Shown here piece by piece: positions 21,483 through 32,803 of a stretch of 53,134 nucleotides of DNA (position 1 is the stretch's first letter; each line of letters starts with the position of its first letter). A program made the translations under genes and the position numbers. The stretch is from an uncultured Bacilli bacterium (lineage in GTDB: Bacteria; Bacillota_I; Bacilli_A; RF39; UBA660), in assembly GCA_947625505.1 (NCBI GenBank), contig CANQON010000011.1, positions 1 through 53,134 of the forward strand, in the 5' to 3' direction. Below the pieces are notes generated by a model. That model searched no databases, had not been told where the DNA came from, and worked only from the letters and a program-made list of their open reading frames with translations.

Positions 21483-22067
21483 ATGTCACATTATTTTGAA
21501 AACAATCCAACCTCAAGTCATGAAGAAAAAATGATTAAAGTATTTATTAAAAATAATCATTTTTCTTTTATAACTGATAACGATGTATTTTCAAAAAAAG
21601 GACTTGATTTTGGAACACGAACTTTACTAGAAAGTATTGATATAGATAAAATTAATGGTAAGGTTTTAGACTTTGGATGTGGCTATGGACCTATTGGCAT
21701 CTTTTTAGCATATTATGGAAAAGATGTCGATATGCTAGATATCAATAATCGCGCAATAGAGTTAGCGAAGAGAAATGCTAAAATTAATAATGTTAAAGCT
21801 AATATTTTTGCAAGTGATTTATTTTATAATGTAGCAGATAAATATGATTATATAATAAGTAATCCACCTATTAGAGTAGGAAAAGAAATCCTTTATAAAA
21901 TATTATTCGGAGCTAAAGAATATTTGAATCAAAGTGGACATTTAATCTTTGTTGTTCATAAAGATCAAGGAGCTAAAACTTTAGCTAAAAATTTAGAAGA
22001 AAAATATAAAGTAACAATTATTAATAAGAATAAAGGATTTTTTGTAATAGATTGTCAAAATTATTGA
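21483..22067 (+). CDS. RsmC-type class I SAM-dependent methyltransferase (YbxB)
   Basis: Probable rRNA small-subunit guanine-N2 methyltransferase-like protein, the gene found between rplL and rpoB in Bacillus (ybxB). The start ATG 21483 follows AAAGGAGG; an upstream GTG at 21438 lies in the preceding hairpin region. The 194-residue product opens with HYFENNPTSSHEEKMI and has motif I VLDFGCGYGPIGIFLAYYG (about 57-75), DMLDINNRAIELAKRNAK, and the catalytic IISNPPIRVGKEI (NPP at about 126-130). It is single-domain, as usual in Gram-positives. The target base is inferred from the family only. Confidence 0.9.
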   Translation: MSHYFENNPTSSHEEKMIKVFIKNNHFSFITDNDVFSKKGLDFGTRTLLESIDIDKINGKVLDFGCGYGPIGIFLAYYGKDVDMLDINNRAIELAKRNAKINNVKANIFASDLFYNVADKYDYIISNPPIRVGKEILYKILFGAKEYLNQSGHLIFVVHKDQGAKTLAKNLEEKYKVTIINKNKGFFVIDCQNY

Positions 22068-22092
22068 CAAGTTGCTCATGGTTTGGTAAAAT
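22064..22092 (+). promoter_or_regulatory. Promoter of rpoB-rpoC
   Basis: Perfect TTGACA (22064-22069), 17-base spacer, TAAAAT (22087-22092). The -35 box overlaps the stop codon of the methyltransferase gene. Confidence 0.8.
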
Positions 22093-22105
22093 TATAAATT
22101 GGTGA

Positions 22106-22132
22106 CATGTATTATTTGGGTACCAATACATG
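22106..22132 (+). repeat. Hairpin in the rpoB leader
   Basis: CATGTATT (22106-22113) and AATACATG (22125-22132) are perfectly complementary around an 11-base loop containing GGTACC. It lies in the transcribed leader, 30 bases before the rpoB start, and may affect rpoB translation or transcription pausing. Confidence 0.55.
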
Positions 22133-22162
22133 GTCTAAAAAATTAGTTTATGGGGTGAAATA

Positions 22163-25100
22163 GTGGCTTATACAGTAAAAAAATTCGGTGATTATCGAGA
22201 GAGAAGAAGTTATGCAAAAACTAAAAATGCAATTGAATTAGGCAATTTGCTAGAAATTCAAAAAAAGTCATATGATTGGTTTATGACTGAAGGAATCAAT
22301 GAAGTATTTCAGGATATCTTTCCAGTTGAAAGCTTTACTGGAAATTTAACCCTAGAATTTGGAGAATACTCATTTGATGAGCCAAGATACTCAATAAAAG
22401 GTTGCAAGGATCGCTATGCAACCTATGCTGCGCCTTTAAAGGTCCAAGCAAGATTATTTAATCAAGAAACTGGTGAAGTTAAAGAACAAGAAATATATTT
22501 AGGAGATATGCCTATTATGACTGAAAGTGGTACTTTCGTTATTAATGGTGCTGAACGTGTAATCGTATCCCAATTAGTACGTTCTCCTAGTGTATATTTT
22601 GGCAAAGATGTTGATAAGAAAAATGGTAAACTTATCATTACTTCACAAATTATTCCAACCCGTGGAACTTGGTTAGAGTATGAAACAGATGCACGTGATG
22701 CAATTTATGTAAGAATTGACCGTACAAGAAAAGTTCCAATTACAACATTCTTAAGAGCATTAGGATTATCTAATGATGCTGATATAATTGATTTATTTGG
22801 CGAAGATGATTATATCATGCGTACTATTGAAAAAGATGCTAATAAGAATACTGATGAATCATTAATTGATATTCATTCTAAATTAAGACCTGGAGAACCT
22901 AGTACATTAGATAGTGCTAAAAACCAATTAGTATCTAGATTCTTTGATTCATTTAGATATGATTTAGCTAAAGTAGGTCGTTATAAATTTAATAAGAAAT
23001 TAAATGTTGTTGATCGTTTACTAGGCTGTAAATTAGCAGAAACTATTAAAGTAAATGGTGAAGTTATAGCTGAAAAAGGTGAAGAAGTAACTAAAGATTT
23101 ACTTGAAAAATTAAAACCTGTTTTTGCTGATGGTTATGGTGTTCGTGAAGCATTAATTAATGAAGAATTAGATCAATATAATCGTGTTCAAATAGTTAAG
23201 GTATATTCTAAGAAGAATCCAGATAAGATTGTTCCTATTATTGGTAATGATCAAACAGTTGATTTAAAGAGATTAACTATTTCTGATATTTATGCTTCTG
23301 TATCTTATTATTTAAATTTACATGAAGGTATTGGTAATTATGATGAAATAGATCACTTATCTAATCGTCGTGTACGTCAAGTAGGTGAATTATTACAAAA
23401 TCAATTCAGAGTTGGTATTAGTCGTATTGAAAGAGTCATTCGTGATCGTATGTCAACCCAAGAGATTGCTGAAGTAACTCCAAAATCATTAATTAATATT
23501 CGACCTTTAACAGCTGCTATTAAAGAATTCTTTGGTAGTAGTCAATTATCACAATTCATGGATCAAACTAACCCAGTAGCTGAGTTAGCTAATAAACGTA
23601 GATTATCTTCTTTAGGACCTGGTGGTTTATCTAGAGATAGAGCAGGTATGGAAGTTCGTGACGTTAATCCATCTCACTATGGTAGATTATGTCCTATCGA
23701 ATCTCCAGAAGGACCTAATATCGGACTTATTACAGCTTTAGCAAGTTATGCTCGTGTTAACGATTATGGATTTATTATGACTCCATATCGTAAAGTCGTT
23801 AATGGTAAATTAACTGATGAAATAACATATATGACAGCTGATGAAGAATTAGATTATCATATATCACAAGCTACAGTTAAATTAACTGATGATGATTGTT
23901 TTGCTGATGCAAGAGTACCAGTTCGTTATCGTGGTGAAAACATCATTATTGATTCTAAAGATGTTGATTACATGGACGTATCTAGTCAACAAGTTGTGTC
24001 TATTACAACAGCAGGTATTCCATTCCTAGAACATGATGATGGAAAACGTGCCCTAATGGGTTCTAACATGCAACGTCAAGCAATTCCACTTTTAAAAGCT
24101 GAAGCTCCTATCGTTGGAACAGGTATCGAAGCTATATCTGCTCGTGATAGTGGTGCTGTCGTTATAGCTAAAGCAGATGGTGTTGTTGATTATGTTGATG
24201 CTAAAAAAATATTAGTAAAAACAAAAGCAGGAACAGATACTTATTATTTAAGTGGATTTGATCGTAGTAATGCAGGAACTTGTTATCATCAAGTGCCTAT
24301 TGTACGTGTTGGTGATAAAGTTAAGAAAGATCAAATTATTGGTGATGGTCCAAGTACTGATAAAGGAGAAATGGCATTAGGTAAAAACGTTAGAGTAGCA
24401 TTTATGAACTTTAATGGTTATAACTATGAGGATGCTGTTATCTTAAATGAAAGATTAGTACGTGATGATGTTTATACATCTATTCATATTCAAGATTATC
24501 AAATTGAATGTCGTGATACCAAATTAGGACCTGAAGAATTTACAAGAGATATTCCTAACGTAAGTGAAGAAAGCCGTAAAAACTTAGATGAAAATGGTAT
24601 TATTGCCATTGGTACTGAAGTTAAAGATGATGATATCTTAGTAGGTAAAGTTACACCAAAAGGTATGGCTGAACTTACTTCTGAAGAGAAATTATTACAT
24701 GCTATCTTTGGAGAAAAGACACGTGAAGTAAGAGATACATCACTTCGTGTACCACATGGTGGTGGTGGTATCGTTCATGATATTAAAGTATTTACTAAAG
24801 AAGATACTGATGAATTACCTGCAGGTGTTTCTAAGATAATTCGTGTTTATATAGCACAAAAGAGAAAGATTACTGTTGGTGATAAGATGGCGGGTCGTCA
24901 TGGTAATAAAGGTGTTATTTCTCTTGTTTTACCAAGTGAAGATATGCCTTATACAGCTGATGGTGAACCTATTGATATCTTATTAAATCCATTAGGAGTT
25001 CCTTCTCGTATGAACATTGGACAAATCTTAGAGATGCATTTAGGTATTGCTGCTAAGAATTTAGGTATTCATGTTGCAACTCCAGTATTTAGTGGTGCTA

Positions 25101-25843
25101 CACGTGAAGAAATCATTGATGCTTTAAAAGAGGCAGGATTAGATGAAGATGGTAAAACAGTTCTATATGATGGACGTACTGGTGAACCATTTGATAATCG
25201 TATCAGTGTTGGTGTTATGTATATGATTAAATTACACCACATGGTTGATGATAAATTACATGCTCGTTCTACTGGACCTTACTCTATGGTTACACAACAA
25301 CCATTAGGTGGTAAAGCTCAATTTGGTGGACAAAGATTTGGAGAAATGGAAGTTTGGGCATTATATGCTTATGGTGCTGCTCATGTTCTTCAAGAAATGA
25401 TGACAATTAAATCTGATGATGTTGTTGGTCGTGTTAAAGTTTATGAAGCTTTAGTTAAAGGTACACCAATTCCTAAATCAGGTATTCCAGAATCATTTAG
25501 AGTATTAATTAAGGAATTCCAAGCATTAGGCTTAGATATTACAGTTCTAAATGAATCAGGTAACTTTGTTGAACTAAAGGAATTAGAAGAAAATGATAAA
25601 GATGGCTTTGGTCCAAACGAAGAAAAAGAAAAAGAAGTTATAGTTGATCAAGTAGGTGTTGAATCAAACGATGAAATCTTCGAAGAATATAATGATGATT
25701 TCGCTGAAGATGATTATGAAGAAGATGAAATTCAATATGAAGATGAAAGCGAAGAAGATGAATTCGATGATGAAGATGATATGTCAGATGAAGATTTTGA
25801 TGCACCAGAAGATGAACTAGACGAGTTAGAAGGGGATGAATAA
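22163..25843 (+). CDS. rpoB: DNA-directed RNA polymerase subunit beta
   Basis: Catalytic core subunit, 1226 residues. The start is GTG 22163 behind GGGGTGAAA. Landmarks: [16 protein letters not shown] (about 460-475) and [18 protein letters not shown] in the rifampicin pocket, the [17 protein letters not shown] and [10 protein letters not shown] segments, the active-site HGNKGV, and [19 protein letters not shown] near the C-terminus. Two oddities: residue 477 is Asn (AAT at 23591-23593), where E. coli and most Bacillota have His (E. coli 526); and the protein ends in a tail of 58 residues (1169-1226), 37 of them Asp or Glu and none Lys or Arg. rpoC follows after two bases. The identity is certain. 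Confidence 0.98.
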   Translation: MAYTVKKFGDYRERRSYAKTKNAIELGNLLEIQKKSYDWFMTEGINEVFQDIFPVESFTGNLTLEFGEYSFDEPRYSIKGCKDRYATYAAPLKVQARLFNQETGEVKEQEIYLGDMPIMTESGTFVINGAERVIVSQLVRSPSVYFGKDVDKKNGKLIITSQIIPTRGTWLEYETDARDAIYVRIDRTRKVPITTFLRALGLSNDADIIDLFGEDDYIMRTIEKDANKNTDESLIDIHSKLRPGEPSTLDSAKNQLVSRFFDSFRYDLAKVGRYKFNKKLNVVDRLLGCKLAETIKVNGEVIAEKGEEVTKDLLEKLKPVFADGYGVREALINEELDQYNRVQIVKVYSKKNPDKIVPIIGNDQTVDLKRLTISDIYASVSYYLNLHEGIGNYDEIDHLSNRRVRQVGELLQNQFRVGISRIERVIRDRMSTQEIAEVTPKSLINIRPLTAAIKEFFGSSQLSQFMDQTNPVAELANKRRLSSLGPGGLSRDRAGMEVRDVNPSHYGRLCPIESPEGPNIGLITALASYARVNDYGFIMTPYRKVVNGKLTDEITYMTADEELDYHISQATVKLTDDDCFADARVPVRYRGENIIIDSKDVDYMDVSSQQVVSITTAGIPFLEHDDGKRALMGSNMQRQAIPLLKAEAPIVGTGIEAISARDSGAVVIAKADGVVDYVDAKKILVKTKAGTDTYYLSGFDRSNAGTCYHQVPIVRVGDKVKKDQIIGDGPSTDKGEMALGKNVRVAFMNFNGYNYEDAVILNERLVRDDVYTSIHIQDYQIECRDTKLGPEEFTRDIPNVSEESRKNLDENGIIAIGTEVKDDDILVGKVTPKGMAELTSEEKLLHAIFGEKTREVRDTSLRVPHGGGGIVHDIKVFTKEDTDELPAGVSKIIRVYIAQKRKITVGDKMAGRHGNKGVISLVLPSEDMPYTADGEPIDILLNPLGVPSRMNIGQILEMHLGIAAKNLGIHVATPVFSGATREEIIDALKEAGLDEDGKTVLYDGRTGEPFDNRISVGVMYMIKLHHMVDDKLHARSTGPYSMVTQQPLGGKAQFGGQRFGEMEVWALYAYGAAHVLQEMMTIKSDDVVGRVKVYEALVKGTPIPKSGIPESFRVLIKEFQALGLDITVLNESGNFVELKELEENDKDGFGPNEEKEKEVIVDQVGVESNDEIFEEYNDDFAEDDYEEDEIQYEDESEEDEFDDEDDMSDEDFDAPEDELDELEGDE

Positions 25844-25845
25844 TA

Positions 25846-28800
25846 ATGGATGTTAATAATTTTGAAGGATTAAGAATTTCTATTGCATCGCCTGAAAAAA
25901 TTCGTTCTTGGTCATATGGTGAAGTAAAAAAAGCTGAAACAATTAACTATCGTACGTTAAAACCAGAACGTGATGGTTTATATTGTGAAAAGATCTTCGG
26001 ACCAACTAAGGATTTTGAATGTGCCTGTGGTAAATATAAAAGATTAAGATATAAAAATATTATATGTGATCGTTGTGGAGTAGAAGTAACACGTGCTAAA
26101 GTACGTCGTGAACGTATGGGGCATATTGAACTTGCTACTCCTGTGTCTCACATTTGGTTCTTTAAGGGAGTTCCTTCTCGTATGGGTTTAGTACTAGATA
26201 TGTCACCAAGAGATTTGGAAGAAGTATTATACTTTGTATCATATGTTGTACTTGATCCAGGACCTGCTCCTCTTGAAAAGAAACAAACTATTAGTGATAA
26301 AGAATACCGTGCTTATTACGAAAAATATGGAAACTCTTTCCGTGTAGGTATGGGTGCGGAAGCTATTAAAGAATTATTAGAAGGTGTTGACCTTCAAAAA
26401 GAATTAGATCAAATTAAAGAAGAATTAGAACAAATCAAGGATTCTTCAAGTCAAAAACGTGTTCGTTTAGTAAAACGTTTAGATATCCTTAATGCCTTTA
26501 TTGAATCAGGAAATAGACCTGAATGGATGATTTTAACAGCTCTTCCTGTTATTCCACCAGAACTACGTCCTATGATTCAATTAGATGGTGGTAGATTTGC
26601 TACTTCTGATTTAAATGATTTATATCGACGTGTTATCAATCGTAACAATCGTTTAAAGAAACTAATTGATTTAGGAGCTCCTAGTATCATTATTCAAAAT
26701 GAAAAACGTATGTTACAAGAGGCTGTTGATGCTTTATTTGATAATGGTCGTCGTGGACGTAATATAACAGGACCTGGTAATAGACCTTTAAAATCTTTAT
26801 CTAGTATGTTAAAAGGTAAACAAGGACGTTTCCGTCAAAACTTATTAGGTAAACGTGTTGACTATTCAGGGCGTTCTGTTATCGTTGTTGGACCAAGTTT
26901 AAAGATGTATCAATGTGGTATTCCAAAGGAAATGGCTCTAGAACTATTTAAACCACATGTTATTAATGGCTTAGTTCAAAAAGAAATTGCAAGCAATATT
27001 AAAGTTGCTAAAAAAATGATTGAAAATCAAGATCCAAGAGTATGGGATGTTGTTGAAGAAAAAATTAAAGAACATCCAGTTATGTTAAACCGTGCTCCTA
27101 CATTACATAGACTTGGTATTCAAGCATTCGAACCAAAATTAATTGATGGTAGAAGTATTAGATTACACCCATTAGTATGTGCTGCTTTCAATGCTGACTT
27201 CGATGGAGACCAAATGGCTGTCCATGTACCTATTACACCAGAAGCTCAAGCTGAAGCTCGTATTCTTATGTTAGGTGCTAATAACATCTTAAAACCATCT
27301 GATGGTAAACCAATCGTTACACCAGGACAGGATATGGTATTAGGTAACTACTACATTACGATTGAAAAAGCAGGACTTCCAGGTGAAGGACGTGTATTTA
27401 AGAGTCCTGATGAAGCTTTAATGTCTTATGAAAGAAGAGAAATAACACTTCATACAAGAATTGCTGTTCCTGTTAAAGCTTTTACACACAAGATTTTCCC
27501 AGATTCATATATGGATAAGTATTTAGTAACAACTGTTGGTAAGATTTTATTTAATGAAATCTTCCCAGATACTTTCCAATATATTAATGATGGATCTACA
27601 GAAAATATTGAGAAAGTTACACCTGCTAAATATTTCTTAGAGCGTGGAACTAATATTCCAGAAGCTATTAAAGAAATGCCTTTAGTAGCAGCTTTCCCTA
27701 AAGGTGTATTAACAAAATTAATTGCTCAAATTTATAAACGTTATCAAACAACAGAAACATCTGTTATGCTTGATAAATTAAAAGATTTAGGATTTAAATA
27801 TTCAACTTTATCTGGTATCAGTATTGCTATCAGTGATATTAAACCTTCAGTTAAGAAAGGGGAAATAGTTCAAAATACCCAAGTATTAGTAGATCAAGTT
27901 AATAAGCAATTTAAACGTGGTTTAATTACTGAAGATGAAAGATATCAAAAAGTAATTGCTTTATGGACTGATGCTAAAGCTCAAGTAACTAAAGAATTAG
28001 AGGAAATGGTTGCTTCTGATCCAGATAATCCAATCTGTATCATGATGACTTCTAAAGCTCGTGGAGATATGGGTTCATATACACAATTAGTTGGTATGCG
28101 TGGATTATTCGGTAAGCCAAATGGTAAATCAGAAGAAATCCCAGTTATCTCATCATTCTCTGATGGTGTAACAATAAGTGAATTCTTCTTATCAACCCAT
28201 GGTGCTCGTAAAGGAGCTGTTGATACAGCCTTAAAGACAGCTGATGCTGGATACTTAACACGTCGTTTAGTTGATGTTGCTCAAGATATAATTGTTAAAT
28301 CTGTTGACTGTGGAACAGAAAATGGTGTAACAGTTGAAGCATTCATCAATGAAAAAGATGGTACTGTTATTGAAACATTACGCGATCGTATTGTTGGTCG
28401 TTATACAAGTAAGAAAGTTATTAATCCTGAAACAAAAGAAACAATTTGTGAACGTAATACTTATATTACAGAACAAATTGCCGATAAGATTGAAGAAGCA
28501 GGTATTACAAAAGTACCTATAAGAACAGTTCTAACATGTAAAGAAGATCACGGCGTTTGTCGTATGTGTTATGGACGTAACCTTGCAACAGGAACAATTG
28601 TTGAAGAGGGTGAAGCTGTAGGTATTATGGCTGCTCAATCAATTGGAGAACCAGGTACACAATTAACAATGCGTACATTCAATACTGGTGGAGTTGCTGG
28701 AGACGATATTACTCAAGGTTTACCTCGTGTTCAAGAATTATTTGAATCTCGTAATCCTAAAGGTAAAGCTATTATATCTGAAATATCAGGTGTTGTTAGT

Positions 28801-29481
28801 GAAATCGAAGAAGGCAATGGAAACTTTGTTGTTCACGTTAAAAATGATGTTGAAACAAAGAAATATACAACTAACTATGGTGCTAAATTATGTGTTGAAA
28901 AAGGTGATGAGGTTAACGCTGGTGATACATTAACATTTGGAGCTATTAATCCAAAAGAGTTATTAGCTGTTACCGATCCAATTACAACACAACAATATAT
29001 CTTAAAAGAAATTCAAAAAGTTTATCGTTCTCAAGGTGTTGATATTTCTGATAAACACGTTGAAATTATGGCTAAACGTATGATTTCTAAGATTAAGATT
29101 ATGAATTCTGGAGATTCTTATTTCTTACCAGGTACAATGGTAAATTATAATAAGTTTACAGAAACTAACCAAAACTTAATTCTTGAAGGTAAGAAGCCTG
29201 CACGTGGTGTGCCAGTATTACTTGGTATTACTAAAGCTTCTCTTGAAACAGATTCATTCTTATCTGCTGCATCTTTCCAAGAAACAACTCGTATCTTAAC
29301 AGATGCTGCTATTCATGGTAAAATTGATTACTTACAAGGATTAAAGGAAAACGTTTTAATTGGTAAGTTAATTCCTGCAGGTACAGGTGCTAGAAAATAT
29401 CGCAATGCTGATTATTCATTAGCGCTTGATAATCTAAAAGAAGAACCTTTAGAGGCATTAGAACAAGAATTAGTTGACTAA
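25846..29481 (+). CDS. rpoC: DNA-directed RNA polymerase subunit beta'
   Basis: The subunit holding the catalytic Mg2+ site, 1211 residues. Zinc site 1 is near residues 58-78 (CACGKY then CDRCG). The clamp segment follows, with [13 protein letters not shown] at about 340 and the catalytic [12 protein letters not shown] near 446-457. Zinc site 2 is [13 protein letters not shown] with its upstream Cys, followed by [22 protein letters not shown] (bridge and trigger region, about 925-946). The Gram-positive form without large insertions is as expected. The start ATG 25846 lies two bases after the rpoB stop, with AAGGGGATG in the rpoB end as ribosome-binding site. A strong terminator follows. Confidence 0.98.
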   Translation: MDVNNFEGLRISIASPEKIRSWSYGEVKKAETINYRTLKPERDGLYCEKIFGPTKDFECACGKYKRLRYKNIICDRCGVEVTRAKVRRERMGHIELATPVSHIWFFKGVPSRMGLVLDMSPRDLEEVLYFVSYVVLDPGPAPLEKKQTISDKEYRAYYEKYGNSFRVGMGAEAIKELLEGVDLQKELDQIKEELEQIKDSSSQKRVRLVKRLDILNAFIESGNRPEWMILTALPVIPPELRPMIQLDGGRFATSDLNDLYRRVINRNNRLKKLIDLGAPSIIIQNEKRMLQEAVDALFDNGRRGRNITGPGNRPLKSLSSMLKGKQGRFRQNLLGKRVDYSGRSVIVVGPSLKMYQCGIPKEMALELFKPHVINGLVQKEIASNIKVAKKMIENQDPRVWDVVEEKIKEHPVMLNRAPTLHRLGIQAFEPKLIDGRSIRLHPLVCAAFNADFDGDQMAVHVPITPEAQAEARILMLGANNILKPSDGKPIVTPGQDMVLGNYYITIEKAGLPGEGRVFKSPDEALMSYERREITLHTRIAVPVKAFTHKIFPDSYMDKYLVTTVGKILFNEIFPDTFQYINDGSTENIEKVTPAKYFLERGTNIPEAIKEMPLVAAFPKGVLTKLIAQIYKRYQTTETSVMLDKLKDLGFKYSTLSGISIAISDIKPSVKKGEIVQNTQVLVDQVNKQFKRGLITEDERYQKVIALWTDAKAQVTKELEEMVASDPDNPICIMMTSKARGDMGSYTQLVGMRGLFGKPNGKSEEIPVISSFSDGVTISEFFLSTHGARKGAVDTALKTADAGYLTRRLVDVAQDIIVKSVDCGTENGVTVEAFINEKDGTVIETLRDRIVGRYTSKKVINPETKETICERNTYITEQIADKIEEAGITKVPIRTVLTCKEDHGVCRMCYGRNLATGTIVEEGEAVGIMAAQSIGEPGTQLTMRTFNTGGVAGDDITQGLPRVQELFESRNPKGKAIISEISGVVSEIEEGNGNFVVHVKNDVETKKYTTNYGAKLCVEKGDEVNAGDTLTFGAINPKELLAVTDPITTQQYILKEIQKVYRSQGVDISDKHVEIMAKRMISKIKIMNSGDSYFLPGTMVNYNKFTETNQNLILEGKKPARGVPVLLGITKASLETDSFLSAASFQETTRILTDAAIHGKIDYLQGLKENVLIGKLIPAGTGARKYRNADYSLALDNLKEEPLEALEQELVD

Positions 29482-29508
29482 AAAAGAGAATTTAAATTCT
29501 CTTTTTTT
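29481..29508 (+). terminator. Terminator of rpoBC
   Basis: AGAGAATTT/AAATTCTCT stem extended by A/T pairs and followed by seven Ts, directly after the rpoC stop codon. Confidence 0.85.
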
Positions 29509-29555
29509 ATTACTATAAATGTGCTACAATAAAAATGTGTAGAAGGTGAAAATGA

Positions 29556-30299
29556 ATGAAGAAAAAAGTTATCAACGCGATTATATGTTTAATATTAGCT
29601 ATTATTTTTTCTATTATTATTTTTGCTTTTAAAGGTAATATTGATTATTATTTTCTTGATATTTATTTGTTATCTACTATTTATTTAGGTGTTAATTATT
29701 TTAATGATAAAGAGTTTCCTTATTTAAGACAATTATATACATTATATGGTTTGATAACGACAATATATATATTATGTTCTTTTTCCATATTAAGTATTAT
29801 TATAAGTTTAATATTAACAATTATTATAGTAGGACAATATTATTATATAAGAAGGACTCATGAAGAAGTAATAGAAATCAAAGAAGAGCCTAAACCAATT
29901 ATCAATGTTCAAGAATTAGCTTTTGAAGAGGATATTAAAAAAATTTATATTCAAATGCAAGAATATTTTATGAATTTTGATTATGAGAATTTAGCTAATG
30001 TATTAATGGATAATTTATATAATCAGTATGCAAAACAAATGCATAGTTTAGAAAAGAATAATAAAAAGGCCATACGTAAAGTTATTGAAATATTAGATTA
30101 CAAAGTATTAGAGAAAAATAATAAGTATGCTAAAGTAAATATTAATGTTATTGAAGATAAGCATACGAAAACAATTAATCAGTTAGATGATAAAGAGATG
30201 TTATATGAATCTTTCTATGAGATTTCTTTAGTTAACTGTAATGGATGGAAAATTAAAGAAGTAAAATTGCTTTATTGTCATTCATATAAAAAGAGTTAG
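29556..30299 (+). CDS. Membrane protein with Tim44-like C-terminal domain
   Basis: Two parts are visible in the 247 residues. The first (1-105) is hydrophobic with three or four transmembrane helices (VINAIICLILAIIFSIIIF, YLLSTIYLGVNYF, IISLILTIIIVG). The second (about 118-247) is cytoplasmic and reads IKKIYIQMQEYFMNFDYENLANVLMDNLYNQY, then VEDKHTKTI-like strands and SFYEISLVNCNGWKIKEVKLLYCH; this helix-plus-curved-sheet layout resembles Tim44-like/NTF2-type domains. Such proteins are common next to housekeeping genes in gut Bacilli with no known role. Start ATG 29556 follows AGAAGGTGAAA. It is convergent with the radical SAM gene and shares its terminator. The domain call is tentative. Confidence 0.65.
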   Translation: MKKKVINAIICLILAIIFSIIIFAFKGNIDYYFLDIYLLSTIYLGVNYFNDKEFPYLRQLYTLYGLITTIYILCSFSILSIIISLILTIIIVGQYYYIRRTHEEVIEIKEEPKPIINVQELAFEEDIKKIYIQMQEYFMNFDYENLANVLMDNLYNQYAKQMHSLEKNNKKAIRKVIEILDYKVLEKNNKYAKVNINVIEDKHTKTINQLDDKEMLYESFYEISLVNCNGWKIKEVKLLYCHSYKKS

Positions 30300-30315
30300 T
30301 TATCTAACTCTTTTT
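30288..30315. terminator. Bidirectional terminator spanning two stop codons
   Basis: A perfect 12-bp stem (30288-30299, 30304-30315) with loop TTAT. It contains the stop codon of the plus-strand gene (30297-30299) and that of the minus-strand gene (30300-30302), and has A and T tracts on both sides. Confidence 0.85.
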
Positions 30316-31229
30316 CCTTGATATGAATTTCTTCTTACCATTTCTTTATCTATATCATTTAAAACAGTTACTTTTTTGATTAACCAATCAGGTTCAATTA
30401 AGTCAGATACTTGGGGATCTCCTGTAATCCGATGAATAACTATTTCAGGTCTTAAGTATTCTAATTGATCACAAACTATATCTATATATTCATCACGAGA
30501 TATTAATTTAAATTTTTGTTCTTCATATAATTTAGCTAATTTAGTATCTTTTAAAATAGATAACATATGAATTTTTATTCCTTGAATATCTAAAGTATTT
30601 AAGTATTTTACTGTTTCAATCATCATCCCTTTAGTTTCATAAGGTAATCCATTAATGATATGAACAACAACGTCGATATTTTTCTTTCGCAACTTTTTTA
30701 CCATTTCTTCAAAACATTCTAAGGAATGACAACGATTAATTAATTTAGAAGTTTCTTCATGAATAGTTTGTAATCCTAATTCAATTGTTAAATAAGTTCT
30801 TTTATTTAATTCACTTAAATATTCTAAACACTCATCATTTATAGCGTCACATCTTGTTGCGATACTTAGTCCTACCACATCAGGTTGTTTTAAAATTAAT
30901 TCATATTTTTCTTTTAAGATGTCTAAAGGAGCATAAGTATTAGTATGTGCTTGAAAATATCCTATGAATTTACTATTAGGCCATTTTCTTGTCATTACCT
31001 TTTTAATATCATTAAATTGTGTTACTAAGTCATCTTTTATATTACCTGCATATTCACCACTTCCAAGTTTAGAGCAATATATACAGCCTCCAGTTCCTAC
31101 TTTACCATCGATATTAGGACAGGTAAATCCAGCATTAAGACTTATTTTCGCAATTTTATTATTAAATTTATGTTTATAAAAGTAGTCAAGAGTATGATAT
31201 CTTTTATTGGTATCACTATATTTAAACAT
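30300..31229 (-). CDS. Radical SAM protein, TIGR01212/YtqA type
   Basis: Radical S-adenosylmethionine enzyme of 309 residues. The iron-sulfur cluster motif is the unusual wide form: GFTCPNIDGKVGTGGCIYC (about 34-52), with twelve residues between the first two cysteines, characteristic of the YhcC/YtqA group. Later motifs are GYFQAHTNTYAPLDILKEKYE, GLSIATRCDAINDECLEYL, ELGLQTIHEETSKLINRCH and HIINGLPYETKGMMIETVKYL. The substrate of this group is not firmly known. On the minus strand the ATG (31227-31229) follows CTTGGTGATT. It diverges from the permease gene, with promoters in the 85-base gap. Confidence 0.92.
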   Translation of the reverse strand: MFKYSDTNKRYHTLDYFYKHKFNNKIAKISLNAGFTCPNIDGKVGTGGCIYCSKLGSGEYAGNIKDDLVTQFNDIKKVMTRKWPNSKFIGYFQAHTNTYAPLDILKEKYELILKQPDVVGLSIATRCDAINDECLEYLSELNKRTYLTIELGLQTIHEETSKLINRCHSLECFEEMVKKLRKKNIDVVVHIINGLPYETKGMMIETVKYLNTLDIQGIKIHMLSILKDTKLAKLYEEQKFKLISRDEYIDIVCDQLEYLRPEIVIHRITGDPQVSDLIEPDWLIKKVTVLNDIDKEMVRRNSYQGKRVR

Positions 31230-31287
31230 CTAATCACCAAGGATTATTATACCTTAATTTAAAAAAATATGGAAATTTTTCTATTTG

Positions 31288-31293
31288 TGGTAT
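31288..31293 (+). promoter_or_regulatory. Probable -10 box before the permease gene
   Basis: The perfect TATAAT in GTGGTATAATC lies about 21 bases before the permease start and has an extended-10 TG. The -35 region is not well defined. A TATAAT on the other strand near 31240 would serve the radical SAM gene. Confidence 0.5.
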
Positions 31294-31314
31294 AATCATA
31301 GAAGGAGGTAAATA

Positions 31315-32754
31315 ATGGAAAATAAGAAAACATTTAAAGTGATATTAATTACACTTTTAGTTTATATGTTATTAAGCTGGGTAATAACAGCAGGTGCTTT
31401 TGGTGATGAAGGTTTTGTATCATCAGGATTTAATCAATTTGGTATATTTGACTTCTTTTTAGCGCCTATTAACTTATTTAATTACTTTGTATCTTCAATG
31501 ACCATGAATATTGATGGATACGTCAATTCCTTTGGTTATGGAAATATTGTTTTAGCTTTTATTGCGATTGCTATTTTGTATGGAACAATTAATAAGACAG
31601 GAGCTTATTCATATTTAATTAAAACTTTAAGAGATAAATTATCTAATAAGAAAAATATCTTTATTCTAATTGTAGCTTTTATCTATTGTGTTTTAACTTC
31701 AATATCAGGATTAAAGTTAATATTATTTATGTTTTTACCATTCTTTGTTACTTTACTACTTAATTTAAAATTTAGTAGAGTATCATCATTTACAGCGACA
31801 GTAGGAGCTATGTTAATAGGTGAGTTAGGATCGCTATTTAATCCTAATATTAATGGTTTAAATAATATTATTTTTCATGTAGGTTCTAATAATAATATGT
31901 TGATAAGAGTTATTTTCTTTATTATGTTAATGGTTATTTTGCTTGCTACAATCTTTTTATCTAATAATGAAGGGGATAAAGAAAAAGATATATTATTATA
32001 TGAAGATAATAAAGATAAGAAGACATTTGTACCATTAATTATTGTTCATAGTATTGTAACAATTATCTTAATTGTTTGTATGTATAATTGGTATTATATG
32101 TTTGATGTTAAAGCTATAACAACTTCATATGATAGTCTGATGAATGTATCTATTAAAGACTATACTTTTATGCAAAATATTTTTGGAATGTCTGAAAAGT
32201 TTGGATATTGGACTGGATTTTCCATGAGTGCTTTATTAATAATTGAATCTTTAATTATTAAATTTATCTATAATATTAAATTAGATAAGATGCTTGAAGG
32301 TATCAAAAAAGGCCTTAGTGATATGTTACCTACAATATTATTAAGCATAGTATCATTAAGCTTGATTGTTCTTTCACTTCATGATAGTAATAGTTTTATT
32401 TATTCAATTGTTAATCGTATCTTAGTATTTGCTTCAGGTAATCAAATATTAGGAGTATCATTATCTATTTTATTACATAGTATTTTTATTAATGATTACT
32501 TTGCTATTACATCTTCTTTGTCAGGTATCTTAACTAATACCTATGGAATGAATAGTATTAATTTATCATTATTAACATCGCAGATTGCTCATGGCTTTGC
32601 TTCTTTGATAACACCTTTAAATGTTTATTTAGTCGCAGGCTTATCAATGGTTCGTGTTTCCTATACAGATTGGTTTAAATATATCTGGAAAACACTATTA
32701 ATTATATTAGTGATATCTATTATTATTCTTGTTATTGCTACAAGAATAATATAA
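31315..32754 (+). CDS. YfcC/DcuC-like membrane permease
   Basis: Polytopic permease of the ion-transporter superfamily, 479 residues with about 11-12 transmembrane helices. The opening KTFKVILITLLVYMLLSWVITAGAF, the re-entrant-type segment FTATVGAMLIGELGSLFNPNING, the long hydrophobic stretches after residue 190, and the C-terminal half with LLHSIFINDYFAITSSLSGIL and TSQIAHGFASLITPLNVYLVAGLSM match the YfcC branch, whose members carry amino acids or dicarboxylates. Substrate cannot be read from the sequence. The ATG 31315 has AGAAGGAGG ahead. It is followed by a short terminator and the YgjP-type peptidase gene. Confidence 0.82.
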   Translation: MENKKTFKVILITLLVYMLLSWVITAGAFGDEGFVSSGFNQFGIFDFFLAPINLFNYFVSSMTMNIDGYVNSFGYGNIVLAFIAIAILYGTINKTGAYSYLIKTLRDKLSNKKNIFILIVAFIYCVLTSISGLKLILFMFLPFFVTLLLNLKFSRVSSFTATVGAMLIGELGSLFNPNINGLNNIIFHVGSNNNMLIRVIFFIMLMVILLATIFLSNNEGDKEKDILLYEDNKDKKTFVPLIIVHSIVTIILIVCMYNWYYMFDVKAITTSYDSLMNVSIKDYTFMQNIFGMSEKFGYWTGFSMSALLIIESLIIKFIYNIKLDKMLEGIKKGLSDMLPTILLSIVSLSLIVLSLHDSNSFIYSIVNRILVFASGNQILGVSLSILLHSIFINDYFAITSSLSGILTNTYGMNSINLSLLTSQIAHGFASLITPLNVYLVAGLSMVRVSYTDWFKYIWKTLLIILVISIIILVIATRII

Positions 32755-32776
32755 GAGATATCTCTTTTTTTTATAT
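32754..32776 (+). terminator. Short terminator after the permease gene
   Basis: AAGAG/CTCTT arms around ATAT followed by a T run. The stem is short, so termination is probably partial. Confidence 0.5.
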
Positions 32777-32803
32777 TGTGGTAAAATGATAATAGGTGGC
32801 AAT

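Noticed and set aside
28334-28933. Two short plus-strand frames inside rpoC
   Set aside because: They are out-of-frame readings of rpoC without ribosome-binding sites and consist mostly of Leu, Val and Lys.
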